Positions 10,173 to 23,681 of a stretch of 64,000 nt of DNA are shown here, one piece after another; the stretch's first letter is position 1; each line of letters starts with the position of its first letter. Source of the DNA: Tachypleus tridentatus (taxonomy: Eukaryota; Arthropoda; Merostomata; Xiphosura; Limulidae); assembly GCF_004210375.1 (NCBI RefSeq), contig NC_134835.1, forward strand, positions 66,556,447 through 66,620,446, written 5' to 3'. The translations under genes and the position numbers were made by a program. The notes beneath the pieces were generated by a model, which had not been told where the DNA came from, did no database searches, and worked only from the letters and a program-made list of their open reading frames with translations.

Positions 10173-12313
10173 CAATCTATATAAAAAGTCTTATCAATTG
10201 TTTAATACAGGAGAGTCTTGTTGTTTAGAAAATATGCATTATTCGATTTATGATGCAGAAGGTTACGTTATTTCCATGTGTTTGTTACAACTGGTATTTT
10301 TTTAGTTCTTGGTAAGAGTTACTTTTTGTTCTTTCTAATTACTGATGTTTAAGTGATATGATGTTTTTATTAATCCATTGACTCCACAAACAAGAACCGC
10401 AATCTTACCGATTTTGTAAACATATAGGAAAGGGTGTTACTTTCTAGGTTAAGAGAAAATCACGACTGAGATTCCTTATCGAACTTTTATTTGGGAAAGT
10501 GCAATGTGTTATTCATATGTTTTCGCTGTCAGACCTTTTAAAGAGTTTAATACAAGAACACACTTTATTTAGCACTTAATGAGCGAGCCTAGTGTTTTGG
10601 GGTGTACAGTTCAGCCAATAATAAGATTTTATCTTAATACCAAACATAGTTAAGTGTTCTTTAAAAGTTTACAATGCTGGTTAAATCACTTTCTTTCACA
10701 AACTAAGACTGGTCATTTCACTCAACAGTTGCTGTGAGAAAGTGGCATTTCAATAAGATCTTACCCTCTTCTACCCAAAACAAAATGTATTTGTTCATAG
10801 TTTGTAAAGACTATTGTTGTTGTTGAAGTACCTTATAGAGAGCAATGAACTTTGTTATGAATAATGAAAACAATTAGTTAATTGTTGGACATTACATGTC
10901 TAAAAGATCCTTTGTTAAATGGGCATGTGAATAGTTGGGAATACCAAACTTATTCATCACGGTGAACCGATCACCACAAGACTCGTGGTCCAATTTTCGC
11001 TGTGAAATTATTTTTTTTTTACACTGAAGTTCAAGACTTCTACAATCATATTTTTCTTAGAGGTCAGTCAAGATGTCACGAAAAAAATCTAAGTTCTTCA
11101 CTGTAGAATCCCAACGTGCGCGTGCACATGCACAGAATAATTGTATAGAATCACTTAACAAATAAAAAATCCTAGTAGATAATTTATTTCTTAAAAGTTA
11201 GTAAACATTTGTATCTGTCGCTCTGATACACTAGAAGTCGAAAGTTTGTATAAGTGTTTATATAATTGCTAAGTGGACTCTTGTTCATCAAAATAAACGA
11301 TACAACCACATAGCTTGCATATATTAGAGGTGAAGAGTTTTTTCAAGTTTATTTTTGAATTATTATTTATTTTTATGATGTAATATCCAATGCGCATCTT
11401 CATCAACGAGTGTGAATCCAAAATGACGTCACGTGGATTAGATTATTTGATCTGCTTAATGTGTTTTCACTGCAGGTTTCACACAAGTGCTTTGTGCAAA
11501 GAAAATCAATCGCATTGGACATCGCTTTCGATAGAAAAAAATGTAACTACACTGTTACAAACGTAACCAATGCCTAGATAACGCTAAATGACCGTTTTAG
11601 AATATATGCTTTGCTGTAAAAGTTTTACGGATTTGGTTAAATATCTGCTTTATAATAAAGTATTAAGGATTCGGTTAAGTAGTCCGGTATTTATTTTATA
11701 CGCTGCACATCTCGCCGTACTTGCTTCTCTACCCTTAGGAATGGACTCGTCCTACCCGCAGCAAACACTCCAGATGCTAGAAGTGTGCTGCCTTGACATC
11801 GCGAACTTCATATGGAGAAGTTCGTACTTGCTGTCGTTCGCAAGATAAATTATAGATGGTGTTTACTTCCTATGAACGTTATTTAAGAATACGTATATTA
11901 AATTTCAAGATTTCGCTGTTCCCTTTGTGGTCTTTTAAGCAAACTATTTGCTTGCAGCGGTGCGTTTGTTTTTTGAAAAATAACAGAATGCACGCACAAT
12001 GAGTAAGTGCGCGTATTCGACTGGATGAATAACATGAATGAAGGTTTGTGCCAGCCACTACTACTACTTGAGACAAAAAACAATCACGTGCGGCGTTATT
12101 AGAATGAAAGTGTTCGAGAAAGGGATAAAGTTAAAAGAAAGGAAATTGAAAATATTAAACGTTATGTGCGAACACGATTCTACGATTTTCTTCTGAATCG
12201 GGTAAGCAAAGTTAACAATAAATTCGGTTAAAGTTTGTTATTGTTACTAATGTTAGTAATACTAATAGAAACTAGTGCGTTCAAAATATTATTACAATAA
12301 TAAGAATTATTTT
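10173..12313. other. intergenic DNA, no supported feature
   Basis: No repeat family or RNA gene is recognised. 11690-11850 is locally GC-richer and open for 50 codons in one plus-strand frame, without recognisable motif. A GCGCGTGCACATGCAC-like alternating purine-pyrimidine run lies near 11117-11132. Confidence 0.5.
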
Positions 12314-12326
12314 ACATAAAATTAAA

Positions 12327-12596
12327 GGCCCGGCATGACCAAGCGTGTTAAGGCGTGCGACTCGTAATCTGAGGGTCGCGGGTTCGCATCCCGGTCGCGC
12401 CAAACATGCTCGCTCTCCCAGCCGTGGGGGCGTTATAATGTGACGGTCAATCCCACTATTCGTTGGTAAAAGAGTAGCCTAAGAGTTGGCAGTGGGTGGT
12501 GATGACTAGCTGCCTTCCCTCTAGTCTTACACTGCTAAATTAGGGACGGCTAGCACAGATAGCCCTCGAGTAGCTTTGTGCGAAATTCCAAAACAA
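12327..12596 (+). mobile_element. SINE family A, plus orientation, perfect 13-bp target duplication
   Basis: This is the best copy in which to read the family. The head starts GGCCCGGCATGACCAAGCGT, with anticodon-loop equivalent CTCGTAA, B box GGGTTCGCATCCC, a body with CAATCCCACTATTCGTTGG and GATGACTAGCTGCCTTCC, and the tail CGAGTAGCTTTGTGCGAAAT. ACATAAAATTAAA is repeated at 12314-12326 and 12597-12609. It is a clear insertion of low divergence. Confidence 0.93.
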
Positions 12597-12609
12597 ACAT
12601 AAAATTAAA

Positions 12610-12961
12610 AAACAAACAATTCTCCAGTTAAAATTTAAAAAAAAATAATATTTAGAAGGTGAAGGCCGTTTATATTTGATTTATTGCCCAGATATCACTA
12701 TCAGTCCAGTATGTTCTACAAATTCCGAAAAACAATAATAATGTTTTAACAATACATATTTTTCTCAACTTTTCATAACGATTTAATCTCGTTATAAATA
12801 TAATGTGCTTTAAACGTATAAATGTTTTAATAAGAAACATTTATTTGTATAATTTTAATGCACGTATCATGGTATAACGCGTTGGGCCTAAGCTGAACGT
12901 AAATTTAGTCATGCCTCTATGGAGAAGAAAAAAATGTAGTTCATATATTGGTCTTATTAAA
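12610..12961. other. AT-rich spacer, nothing recognised
   Basis: No coding or repeat feature is seen between the two SINEs. Confidence 0.6.
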
Positions 12962-13085
12962 CCCATGGTCTCCCGCTGGGACAGCGGTAAGACTTCGGAT
13001 GTACAACACCAAAATCAGGGGCTCGATTCCTCTCAGTGAAACAGCAGATAGCCCGGTGTGGCATTGCTATAAGAAAACACACACA
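12962..13085 (+). mobile_element. SINE family B
   Basis: The head has CCCGCTGGGACAGCGGTAAG, the B-box region GGGGCTCGATTCCTC, and the tail CAGCAGATAGCCCGGTGTGG with TTGCTATAAGAAAACACACA. It is the same family as 37788-37912. Confidence 0.8.
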
Positions 13086-13949
13086 AGCATATTAAACCCA
13101 CGAGATCGTAAACCTCTATTTACTATGTTGTTACTGTTCCATACGCCATCAACCACCACTGTTCTTTTTTGCACACTTGACAGAGCCGATTAGAAAGTGG
13201 TTATAGGGAAGCGTTCAGCTAAACCAGGAACTAAGGAAAGCAGCCCATGACCTACTAAAACGGTAAATAACTAACATTACCAGATCTTCTCGTGGCACAT
13301 AGAGCGGAAACTTAGAATTCAGCTGTACAACTACAATAATACATAGGTAAGCAGCTGATGTAGCAAATGGGAAGTGAATCCTAACATTATGTGCAGGTTT
13401 GTAACGATACATTAAACAGCTGGTACTTTTGTAGTTTGAGCAGTCTGTAAGTAAACTACGATGGTATTCTTATTTCGACTGCTTCTTATACAATCGTTAT
13501 GTGGGGACCTGTACTTGCTTATAAGAGGCCTTTACTATTGGTATTATTGTAGATTCACAATGAAAGAAACGGACCATGAAATTATACAAATTATATCGAA
13601 GAACGTGGAATATCTGTTGGCATTCGCACGTTTATGAAGATTATATAAAGATCACAGAACACTGAATAAAACAACAAATCTTAAATTTTTAGCTTACATC
13701 AAATTGTTTTATTATTAACAACAGATTGGATCTTTATTTTGACTCGAGCTGTCTGTGACTTATTATTGCCCGTAAAGCAGTGTAGCTCGAACTGTTTGTG
13801 ACTTCCTATTACCCATAAGGCAGTATAGCACAGAGTAGTAAACTTTGGTAAGACATTATAAAACTGCTTTCTTCTGCAAGTATTTTCAAATTTACCGTTC
13901 CTATAATGACTTAGTAAGTTCGAATTTTTTTACATAATTGACTGTATTG
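13086..13949. other. intergenic DNA with a two-copy 45-bp duplication
   Basis: 13742-13828 holds two diverged tandem copies of a unit of about 45 bp (CTGTCTGTGACTTATTATTG and CTGTTTGTGACTTCCTATTA). Nothing else is supported. Confidence 0.55.
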
Positions 13950-14135
13950 GGTGTGGTAAGTGTATAGCGTGCCCGGACTATGAATCCAAGGATTCATACC
14001 TCGCTATCCATTTTCACAAAAATCTTGGTATATTGCAAGTCAAAGTTACAGTCAAACCGCTATTCAGTCACACAAGATTGCTAAGAGTTGGTAGGCCAAT
14101 CTTGTGATTGCGCATGGTCACAAAGTTATGCGCAG
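13950..14135 (+). mobile_element. old SINE relic (family C)
   Basis: A degraded tRNA-like start (GTATAGCGTGCCCGGACTAT) is followed by a recognisable body remnant CAAACCGCTATTCAGT and AAGAGTTGGTAGG. This corresponds to CAATCCCACTATTCGTTGG and AAGAGTTGGCGGTGG in family A. Confidence 0.5.
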
Positions 14136-14310
14136 TCAGCTCTACTGACCATTTTGTAGTTTTGCACCAACTTCTGAAACAAACGTATTGATTGGATATT
14201 TCTTTTCAAAATGTGCACGGTGAAGTATTTCTGCTATTTCTTGTTTATCGAACGCAAACGTGAGATACGGAGGCGTAGCGAGCAGTACACTATGTGTGTG
14301 TGTGTATGTG

Positions 14311-14567
14311 TTTGTTTGTTTTTTTTTAATTTTGCGCAAAACTACTCAAGGGCTTTCTGCGCTAGCCGTCCCTAATTTAGCAGTGTAAGACTAGAGGGAA
14401 GGCAACTAGTCATCACCACCCATCGCTTTTTCTTGGACAACTCTTTTACCAACGAATAGTGGGATTGACCGCACATTATAACGCTCCCACGGGTGAAAGG
14501 GCGAGCATGTTTGGTGCGACGGGGATTACGAGTCGAACGCCTTAACCCACCTGGCCATGCCGGGCCC
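14311..14567 (-). mobile_element. SINE family A
   Basis: Tail and body are complete. A deletion after GGTGCGACGGGGATT removes the B-box half and rejoins at ACGAGTCG, and the head then ends CCTGGCCATGCCGGGCC. It sits beside a GT-rich tract (14288-14310). The flanks CTATGTGT on both sides suggest a target duplication. Confidence 0.85.
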
Positions 14568-15544
14568 TATGTGTATATGTAGGGGATATTTTTCAAAAGC
14601 GTGTTAACTTTTTATTTTAAGCAAAAAAAAAAAAAGATTCGCAAAAGTCAAGTGTTTATTTGAAAGGAAAGAAAACAGATGATAGTGGACCTACTAGACT
14701 ATTTACAATATTGAAGTGACCGTTATAAACTCTTCCCGGCTATGAAACTGTGATAGACAATTTTTCAGATCCATTGGAAAATATTTTTATGATTTTTCTT
14801 GATTCTTTGCCCTCAAACGTTATTAGCAGTATGCATATAGAAATATATTACCAACCACGATAAAAAGTCCATTCCTACACGTTTAGAAGACAGTACTGTT
14901 GAATCATGGGTGTTATAAGAAGAGCTACAACTTACACAAACCTTGTGGTTATTGTTGTTATTCAATTTATTTTGCATACCCAAGTACACACGCGCAGATA
15001 AAACAATAGCTACTTTACAGCTTCAAAGTTTCAGTGGTGTAATAGATCAATAATTTAAAATATATATTTGTAACGGAAAGGTGATTTAAAAACGAACAAA
15101 ATAATTCTTGAACGTAGAGATTTTCCAAAGTTTATGGAAAATAATAAACGTGTATGTTTTAGTAGTGTAACAGCTCAATACGTGGTAAGTAAAATTAAAA
15201 GTTTCTATCATGATTATAGTGGGCTAAGTGACAGAGAAATTTTTTTTTTTCTCTTTCCATTAAGCTAAACTATTGTATAAATTTTAGCCGGTGATATGGA
15301 GCTAAAACAAAATTTTTGTGAAATTACATAATTGATAGCTTTTTATAATCCAGAGGGCTACAAACAATTTTGTGACTGAAATATGAAATATACATCATCA
15401 CAGAACTTAGTTGTACTTAATTTACGCAACAGCATAAACTCTTGTGTTAATTAAGTACTCAATACCATGCTATTAAATTGTTAATTATGCCAAATGAAAT
15501 TAAAGATACTTATTAAAGATATATTGCCTCACACATCTTATTGA
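14568..15544. other. intergenic DNA, nothing recognised
   Basis: AT-rich, with homopolymer A and T tracts (14626-14636 and 15240-15250). No feature is supported. Confidence 0.6.
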
Positions 15545-15668
15545 CTAAGTGCACCATGGGGATAGTGGTGATAAGTTTATGAAATTACAACGCTGAAATA
15601 CGGAGTTCGATTTCCAACAGTGTACACAGTATATTGTTCAATGTGGCTTTGCTCTAAAGCAAAAAAAA
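15545..15668 (+). mobile_element. SINE family B, diverged
   Basis: The head (GGGATAGTGGTGATAAGTTT) and B-box side (CGGAGTTCGATTTCC) are followed by a worn tail, ATGTGGCTTTGCTCTAAAGC, and an A-rich end. Confidence 0.6.
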
Positions 15669-18071
15669 CAACAAAAAAAAAACAACTTATTATCTAACGG
15701 CTTATTGTAGTGTAATAAGTAAAATAATTACAATAACGATAAATTATCACCAAGTTAGATAATTTGAAAATTAGTCTCATAAGAAAATTACTGATTGGTC
15801 AATTAGGCCTTGTCGCAACAGTCTTTTGGGGAACTGATTTGTAAAAGAAATGTTTCAGACCCAACATTTAACTCGTTCGGAATTATCATTAAATGGTATA
15901 TTCGTCACATTTACGAAATTTTATGGATATAGTGTAAATGTTATTCTTATTTAACATTTTAACTTAAAATATCGAAAGTATTTTTAAAACCATAAATCGG
16001 TGGATTTTGTTATTAGGTAATTTTTGTGTTTTTTTTAATAACTGGAGTACCATTCTCCTGGATGTACTTCACTTGATGATTAATGAAAGATTATCTTAGG
16101 ACATAAAAATTTGCTTCCCTTATACGTAGTTGTAAAAAAAATGCAAAAAATGCCCATAAAAAAAACACAAAAGTGCAAACCGCAAATTTGTGTGTACTTC
16201 CGCTTGGACCGAACAAACCTTCATGCTAAATTTGGTGAAGGCCCATCAACAGGGGGCGAAGTAGTGGTAAAAGTTACAAAAACGCAGATAAAAATCGCAA
16301 AATACAAAATTTGAAATTTGTATGGATCTAATCGACCTCCGTATCTGCAAAGTAGTTACGTGTACATACAACAGACAGTACTATTATATTTATACAGGTT
16401 TATAATTGTATGAAAAACAAGTAATACTTTTTTTTTCCAATTTTTCTTACATGTTTAAAGTATTTCTTATGAACATGAGATTAATGAATCAACATTTCAA
16501 AATATCATACACAGATTCATTTTCTGGTGGTTTAATGATTTAAATCGTCATTTCAACGCAACTATTCCAAAGCATGACCGAAACTTTCCTGAAACTGCTT
16601 TGTTATCAGTTTCACTGTGCTGCGTACCTTATCAAAACGTTCCGAGCGCATCTGTTCCGAAGTTTTGTCGGTCATTAACTACAATTCTTGTATGATAAAC
16701 AGTTTTAGACGTTGTTTTCCCACTAGGAGAATGGTAGGTCACCGCCCCCAACTTGAAGGCTCTATATAGTTACAAATATTATCAGCACAGCCTTGTATAG
16801 TTTTATAGTTTCGTTGTTTAATTCATTATGAATTCAAAGTACGTCAATACGCTTTATCCCTTTCATGTCCGCGGGTGTCATGATATATATTATTAAATAA
16901 TAGAGTAGGAGGGGTTCCCGCCTTTTTTTCGTAAGCCAAAACAATGCATCTTGTATAAGCACTAGTTACTATGATCAGTCACGTTTAGCTGAGAAACAAA
17001 TCTTGCAGATATGATACAGTCATGTGTAAGGGAATATCAACTTCTAAACTGACTGTAGTTTCTATGGGACGTACTATATGTGCACTGCCTTCATCAAGCC
17101 CAGTTATCCTCATAGAAAACCAGCTCACGTGCCATCTTTCACCACTAAGGCCTCCGACCTTACTAACTGATCAATATCCAGGCACGTGACCAGATAATTT
17201 ACGTGAGCGAGCAAATGATTTAGAGGTACCTGACCGACTGATTAGCTAGGCCTTGTCCTAGTAATTTTCTGTGTATAATTTAATTCTACCATAGGCTCAG
17301 ATAGCTAAGTATTATCATTAAATGTTGTGATCAATTTTCACAATGAATTAAAAAGTAGGACATGTTTTTATTAAACTATTATTATAATTTAACTTTATGG
17401 AAAATAATCGATTAATATTTTCGCCAAAATATTTTTAAGAGCTCTTAAAATAGACAGTGACTGGAATGGAAAGCTATTTTTATGGAAGATTGTTCACATT
17501 TTTATAAAGGTTGTACTATTTTTCTATACATTCCATCAACCATATACTCTTTTGAATAATCCAATGATGGTGCATCGAGCTTTGCGAGTGTTTGTTTATG
17601 ATGTAGTTTTTCGTGTCCGACATCCATGTCCTACAAACAAGGAACATGTAACATGAACAACAGCTGCAGCGTAATCTCAGATTGGTAGAAGTTGATCTTA
17701 AAATTTGAAACAACTTATTTAACGCAATACAATATGCTGGTTTGTCAATACTTCTGAATGATAATAAAGTTAATTAGAGTAAAATAATAATAATAAGTAA
17801 TTAATGTTAAAATATAATAAATATTGATTTAAATAAAATTTATAATAATTGCTATTCACCTAATTAATTCACACCATAGCAATCGTTTCAATAAAAATTG
17901 ATGACTATCTGTTGTATTCTAGGTGGCATGATGTAGTGCTGTTTTTTTTTTTTTACAAAGCTGTGAGAGGTATGAAACTTTGACTTTATGGCTTTGTGTT
18001 TAGAAGGAACAGATGGGCGACATTTGTGTCAGTAACATTTACTATTTGGAACATTTTTATTTTAATCAGTT
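15669..18071. other. intergenic DNA, largely unrecognised
   Basis: 16110-16310 contains AAACCTTCATGCTAAATTTG followed by GTGAAGGCCCATCAA and a block of A-rich codon-like text. It reads like a fragment of a dispersed repeat but I cannot name it. Nothing else is supported. Confidence 0.4.
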
Positions 18072-18266
18072 ATAATATGTGTGAGTATAATGAATCTGTT
18101 GTTAATCAATAATAATATGTATGGATGTCATGAATCCGTTATTAATCAATAATAATATGCATGAATGTCATGAATCCGTTATACATCAATAAAAATAGTA
18201 TGGATGTCATGAATCCGTTATTAATCAATAATAATATGTATGAAGATCATGAATCTGCTATTAAGA
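18072..18266. repeat. 40-bp tandem repeat, about 5 copies
   Basis: Five adjacent units each contain a GTCATGAATCCGTTATTAAT-like core and AATCAATAATAATATG. The inner copies are very similar and the outer two are more diverged. This is a minisatellite with no coding content. Confidence 0.85.
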
Positions 18267-18429
18267 GGACTTCTCTGGACGTCTTCTCGATTAGAGACAA
18301 ATAATAATTTTGCTTTATAAAGGAAGTATTTTATTACTTTCAACACAAATTCAATTTATATTTAAAGTCAGTGTAAACGATTTTATATGCCTTAGAGTGT
18401 GAAATATAATAGTTTATTTGGTATAAATT

Positions 18430-18645
18430 ATTTTGACCGGAAGTGGTTAAGTGGTTCATGTATTGAACTGTGAATCGAACATCTAAGGTTCGTGTCTCGA
18501 TGCCACTGTGGATGTATCATAAAAATGACGATCAACCCCATGATTTGATTCAAAGCTGTTATGACTGCTAACTGAGTATCTTCCAAGGTGTACGCGAAGC
18601 CTGACCTAGCTAGTAGGTCACATGTCACGTAAGGGACCTTTCGGT
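18430..18645 (+). mobile_element. old tRNA-derived SINE relic (family C)
   Basis: The tRNA-like start is GGAAGTGGTTAAGTGGTTCA with a B-box-like AAGGTTCGTGTCTCGATGCC. The body is only weakly alignable (GACGATCAACCCCATGATTT). A CA/TA microsatellite follows at 18656-18688. Confidence 0.5.
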
Positions 18646-18654
18646 ATGGAAGCG

Positions 18655-18655
<1 letters not shown>

Positions 18656-18686
<31 letters not shown>

Positions 18687-18688
18687 GA
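18656..18688. repeat. CA and TA microsatellite
   Basis: A run of CA dinucleotides passes directly into TA dinucleotides. A short minus-strand frame reading through it is an artefact. Confidence 0.9.
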
Positions 18689-18970
18689 ATTATAATTTTA
18701 TTAAAGGCCAATGCACTATCTTGTTAACGCCATTCACTGGAAGTTAGAATTATAGCGGTTTGAGCGTATGCTACAAAACTGTTAGTTTTATTTTACATAA
18801 AAATAATACAATACCACAATAAAATGTATGAAATTTAGGTAATTATTTTGCTTATGTTACTCGTATAAACGTTAAGTTTCCAGCTGTTTGAAGAATTGTT
18901 TGAACTGTCTCTTATGTTATTGTTTTATTAAATTGTTTATTGGAACTCATTATAAGGAGTGTTTTTATTT

Positions 18971-19232
18971 ATAATTTTGCGCAAAGCTTCACGAAGGCTA
19001 TCTGCGCTAGCTGTCCTTAATTTAGCAGTGTAAGACCAGAGGAAAAGCAGCTAGTCATCACCATCAATCACCAACTCTTGGGGTGCTCTTTTACCAACGA
19101 ATAGTGGGATTGACCGTCACATTATAACGCCCCAACGGCTGAAAGGGCAAGCATGTTTGGTGGGAAGAGGATTCGAACCTGCAACCTTCGGATTACGAGT
19201 CAAGTGCCTTAACCACCTGGTCATGCCGGGCC
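18971..19232 (-). mobile_element. SINE family A
   Basis: Full-length copy with B box GGATTCGAACCTG and head end CCTGGTCATGCCGGGCC. It is moderately diverged. No clear target duplication is seen. Confidence 0.87.
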
Positions 19233-19523
19233 TATATATGGAATGACGTATTTACGTGATACATTTGCATAATAATTAATACAAAGGTTTTGTCCTAGAC
19301 CTGAAAACAATATAGCATTTTTTTTTCTAATTGTATCACATTTTTATAGTTTAACAACATGTCGTAAAGCTAAGCTGAGATTACGTTAGATTAGTAAAAA
19401 AAAAATAGACATTTCCATGTGTGGCTCTTTTCGAAAATCTTTGAAGTCTTTATATAATGTACTGAAAAGCCGAAATAACGTGTTTTATATGCCAGACATA
19501 CATAATTTGCAAGATTTTGTGTT

Positions 19524-19770
19524 TGTTTGTTTGTTTTGGAATTTCGCACAAAGCTACTCGAGGGCTATCTGTGCTAGCCGTCCCTAATTTAGCAGTGTAA
19601 GACTAGAGGGAAGGCAGCTAGTTATCACCACCCGACGAATAGTGGGATTGACCGTACATTATACACCCCCACGGCTGGGAGGACGAGCATGTTTAGCGCG
19701 ACGCGGGCGCGAACCCGCGACCCTCGGATTACGAATCGCACGCCTTACGCGCTTGGCCATGCCAGGCGTC
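19524..19770 (-). mobile_element. SINE family A with near-perfect target duplication
   Basis: Copy with a deletion of about 25 bases in the body (the CCACCGCCAACTCTTGG segment is missing). GATTTTGTGTT at 19513-19523 is repeated as GATTTTTGTGTT at 19771-19782. The head keeps a good B-box region (GCGCGAACCCGCGACC). Confidence 0.87.
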
Positions 19771-19782
19771 GATTTTTGTGTT

Positions 19783-20652
19783 AGATTAATGAACAAATAG
19801 TTTTCGCGTTTGCTTGTCTAGGTATAGTGTAAAACAATTAGCAGGATAAGACTGTGTGCTTTACTAATTAGAAGTGTGATCTATGGATAGACATTTACAG
19901 GAATGGCAACTTGTCTTATCATTGTGTCTACTGATGTATTAAGTTCTGAAAATATTTGAACTGCAACGGTTTTAACTAAATCACCTGGCGTCACAGGAGA
20001 AAAAATAAAAAGTTCTGGAAATTGTATTTAATTATATATATTTTAGGCGTATCACCAATTTATTTTTTTTCTAGAAATATTTAAACAACTGGGCATGTTA
20101 TTTATCAACTAACTTTACTGGTGTGTCTGACGCGTAACTTCACGTATTGGATTGTTTGTGGGTGGATGTCTGGCTGTTCTATTCTTGTTTTTCTAACAAT
20201 AGATTAGAATAAGAACATTACCCAGAATCAAGATTATATTCTCCCTTTTTTAACACGAACTTTGAATATAGTTTTGTCAAAATTCATAAAAAAACAACAA
20301 TAATCAATTGAATTATGATTCTTGCGCAAGAGGAATACGTATTAGTGTCAGGATAACCTAAGACTCGTTGGACAGCCGAACCTCGGTGGTATTATTGGGT
20401 TTATGGCCGGAAGTCAACCAAATTGATGAAACAACGCATTCTGAACCTTATAATTAACAAGATAAATACAAAAGTGGAGATTTAAAAGCTTGCAAATAAG
20501 GATTGTGCAAAATATGGACAAAGTAATTTAGTGTGATTCTAAAATCCTTGGACCTAATAATTCAATTGTATGTAGTTAATTTTATGTGTAACAATCTTCA
20601 ACCCTTTTTCCCACAACGAACTAATAGCATTAATTAATGTGCGTAGTGTCAG
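19783..20652. other. intergenic DNA, nothing recognised
   Basis: No coding, RNA or repeat feature is supported. Confidence 0.6.
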
Positions 20653-20870
20653 AGCCAAGCGTGGTCTACTAGTTAGCCTGTGTTAGTGTTAGAAATGTGA
20701 ATCAGAGAGTTTATGGTTGGTGGCCTGTTGCTTTAATGAAGGTTCTTCGCACTTTGGCTGTAGGTATGAGATAAGAGTAACTGTCAAATCCTACTATTCG
20801 ACGAGAAAACAAAAGTCCAAGATTTGGCGGTAGGAGCTATAGACTAAATGCATTTCGCCTAGTCCTTTAC
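20653..20870 (+). mobile_element. old SINE relic (family C)
   Basis: The head-like stretch is CCAAGCGTGGTCTACTAGTT. The body is recognisable by CAAATCCTACTATTCGACGA, AAGATTTGGCGGTAGGAG and a worn CTAGTCC. It is strongly diverged from family A but colinear with it. Confidence 0.6.
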
Positions 20871-21991
20871 TCCTGAATGTTCTGAAACGAAGCAATGAGA
20901 AGACTTCTGTGGCAATTTATAGAATAATTGTGTAAGGAGTAAAACTGGAATAAATTATAATAATAAAAGAGTGATTTAATTTCGGTGCATGCACGTATAT
21001 ATCTATTGTTTGTAAAGCACACTGAAAAATTAGAAAGAGGACTGACTATTTGGCATTTAAGAAGTGCAGCAATTCCCTACTGTGTTGTACATGACTGGAT
21101 ACATCGTAACTTTTGATACCGTCCCTTTAAGTTATAGATTACAGAACATGTATCATATTACCACGAACATTCCAAGCAAGGGATCTAGCTAAAAGTAAAT
21201 CATCTACAGAAATTCATTGATGTAGATGTTTTCAGCCTGGATCGTGTTTCAGGTCACGAAGACTTGATCTGTTTGGCAGTGAGATCACGTGATTCTGTCA
21301 TAACGCGAGACGTTTCACATTAAAGAACATACAGATCTTATCGGCTGCGTTACAAGATTACGATGAATTTCACAAGAATCCATAACAATAAAATGACGAA
21401 AGCAATTTAAATATAATGTTCGCTCCTTTTAACAAGCTATTTTATACGGGGTGATTGCGATACTTATTGACCTGTCAAGTTTCGCCAGGAACTCGAGTTA
21501 AAAGCACATACAAACATCGAGTTGTATGGTTTTAGGGCAGAGCATGATACGTGTAATTTTGATGTGGTTATACTTAAGACTGGAAAAGTTAGTTTTTCGT
21601 ACGAACGAATAGCACATTCTCAGTGTGGTTTTGACGAACGAAATAATGTGTGATGTGTTTCACTTTGTAATTTAGGCCTTGAAACTCTTATAAAAATTTT
21701 GTCACACGTTCTCGGGGTTAAAACAACAACAAGGAACCCAACTTTACGAATGATCTACTTTACAACTGTTAAACCTGAGAAATTGGTTGGAATATATTTG
21801 CCAAATATTAAGATTTTTATGTGTGGATCTATAAATATTGAAAGAGAGAGATGAGTTGAATAATTTACCGAGTAATTCAACGAGTAATTTGGAAATAAAA
21901 GACTGCTCAGAACTGAGGAGAAAAAGTAAAATTGTTAAAATAAAACATAAAGAGTGTTTAGCAATAATTGTTCACCTTTGCAGGTCTTACT
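20871..21991. other. intergenic DNA, nothing recognised
   Basis: No supported feature. Open stretches are short and without motif. Confidence 0.6.
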
Positions 21992-22098
21992 TCCCGCCCT
22001 GGTGGGTCAGCGGCAAGTCTCTGGGTTAAAACACTAAAGTCGAGTTTCGATACCTGCTACTTGTTCAGATAGCCTATTGTGTAGTTTTATACTAAATG
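21992..22098 (+). mobile_element. SINE family B
   Basis: A-box side CCTGGTGGGTCAGCGGCAAG, B-box region GAGTTTCGATACC, tail CAGATAGCCTATTGTGTAG and ACTAAATGCC. Confidence 0.7.
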
Positions 22099-23681
22099 CC
22101 TCTGGAGATTTAAATTACTATCGTAATTTACTGGCAAGTAAAACTAACCCTACCAAATCCAAGCTTCGCCTTCAACTTACTACAAGTGGAGGTACACTTT
22201 GTTAATTCTCGTGTATAGTTTCCGGTTTGTTAACTGTAAAAAAACAAGCGTTCGCATAGCGACTGTTTTCAACTAGATTTTAGGGTCTTAAAAATAACGA
22301 AATACTTTCCGTGAAAGCGCTTAGAAAAATACCTGAGGTTATTTATCATGCTGGGTTTTAGTAACAATTGTTTTGTAATGTTTGTTTGTGTGTATGCCTA
22401 TCTTATTGTTAGAACTTTAATATCTTTAAGTATACTTAGTTTTATCATGAGAATTGGGACACGTTAGTAGCACCAGGGTTCACTGATGGAAGTGTGGTGT
22501 CTTAAGACACTTGTTACGCAAACAACCCGTGATTCTTTTGTTGTGGCGCAACAAAGTAATTTGAGTGTAGGTCAGTATATTTAAACACGTTGAAGAAAGG
22601 AGAGTTATACGGAACAATAGTATTAAATCAGACAATGTAAAACATTCTGTGACACTTGATGGCATTTCTATTTTGTCAAGTATTTCACAATGTGAAACAT
22701 CACGTGTGCCTGACGATTTACATAATAATTTGTTTTTACTTGGCGTAGATAGCCTAGTTGCTTTGCACCAATAAGCATCAACCAACCAACCAACCAACCA
22801 ACCATTTGTACTTACAATTAGGTGTCGGATGTGCAAATAAAGCTATTAGTTATTTCTAAAAAATGACATGGTATGAAAATGTATCATTTGTGTTTAATTG
22901 AGATGGGATAAGTGCTTTGTAACACTTAACTCTGGTTGTACATTTTATTTTATAAACTTGAGAATTCACTACCATGTATTCCATATTTGAACGTGCCATA
23001 CTGCGACGTTCGAGTATAGGATACATCTCACATAATATTTAAAGTTGTGAACTTGTTATCGCATGTTTGGAAGATAATAATATCAAATATCAATCGTGAA
23101 TGCCATTCGTCATTTTTCTTTAATTACTTGTCTAAAATCACGTGAAATCTCCCTTACAATAATTAAAAATAAAAATTGGTTATACATGTAATATTATACT
23201 TGTTGTCCCCTTGTTTCTAGGTAATACCTAGTGCTTCAAACTACTGTTTGACATATTACCATTTATTCAAGAAAACTGAATCTTTAGAAAATTTTACCAA
23301 GTAAAACTCTTTGACCGAATTCTAATAAAGGAACAATTATACCTTTCAATACCAGTTAAAGAAATAACTTTGTATATTTTCAAACGTTTGTATGATAGTA
23401 ACAATAAGCTGTAGTTTTAGAACGAACTCTGAAGAAAACCATGATTTTAGAATTGAGAATGACAGAGTTCAATATTATTCATCAGCTAGATTAGAGCAGG
23501 TATCAGAATCTAATCACGTGCTTTTCGCAAACGTAGAGTGGTAAACAAGTTACTTTGTGGTCTTACATAAACAGTTGGACTTGTTAAAAAGGGGAATATA
23601 AAACCTCCAATTTTAGTAGTATTTAACATACTCTTAGCGAGAGTGTAGGTAAAGTTCAACAGGAGTTCCTGAGACAAAAAA
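22099..23681. other. intergenic DNA with an ACCA microsatellite
   Basis: A run of about six CCAA tetranucleotides lies at 22778-22803. A 118-codon minus-strand frame over 22480-22836 passes through it and has no recognisable domain. I regard it as chance. Confidence 0.5.

Noticed and set aside
22480..22836. 118-codon minus-strand frame
   Set aside because: It includes an ACCA microsatellite read as a repeated peptide, has no domain and no coding composition.
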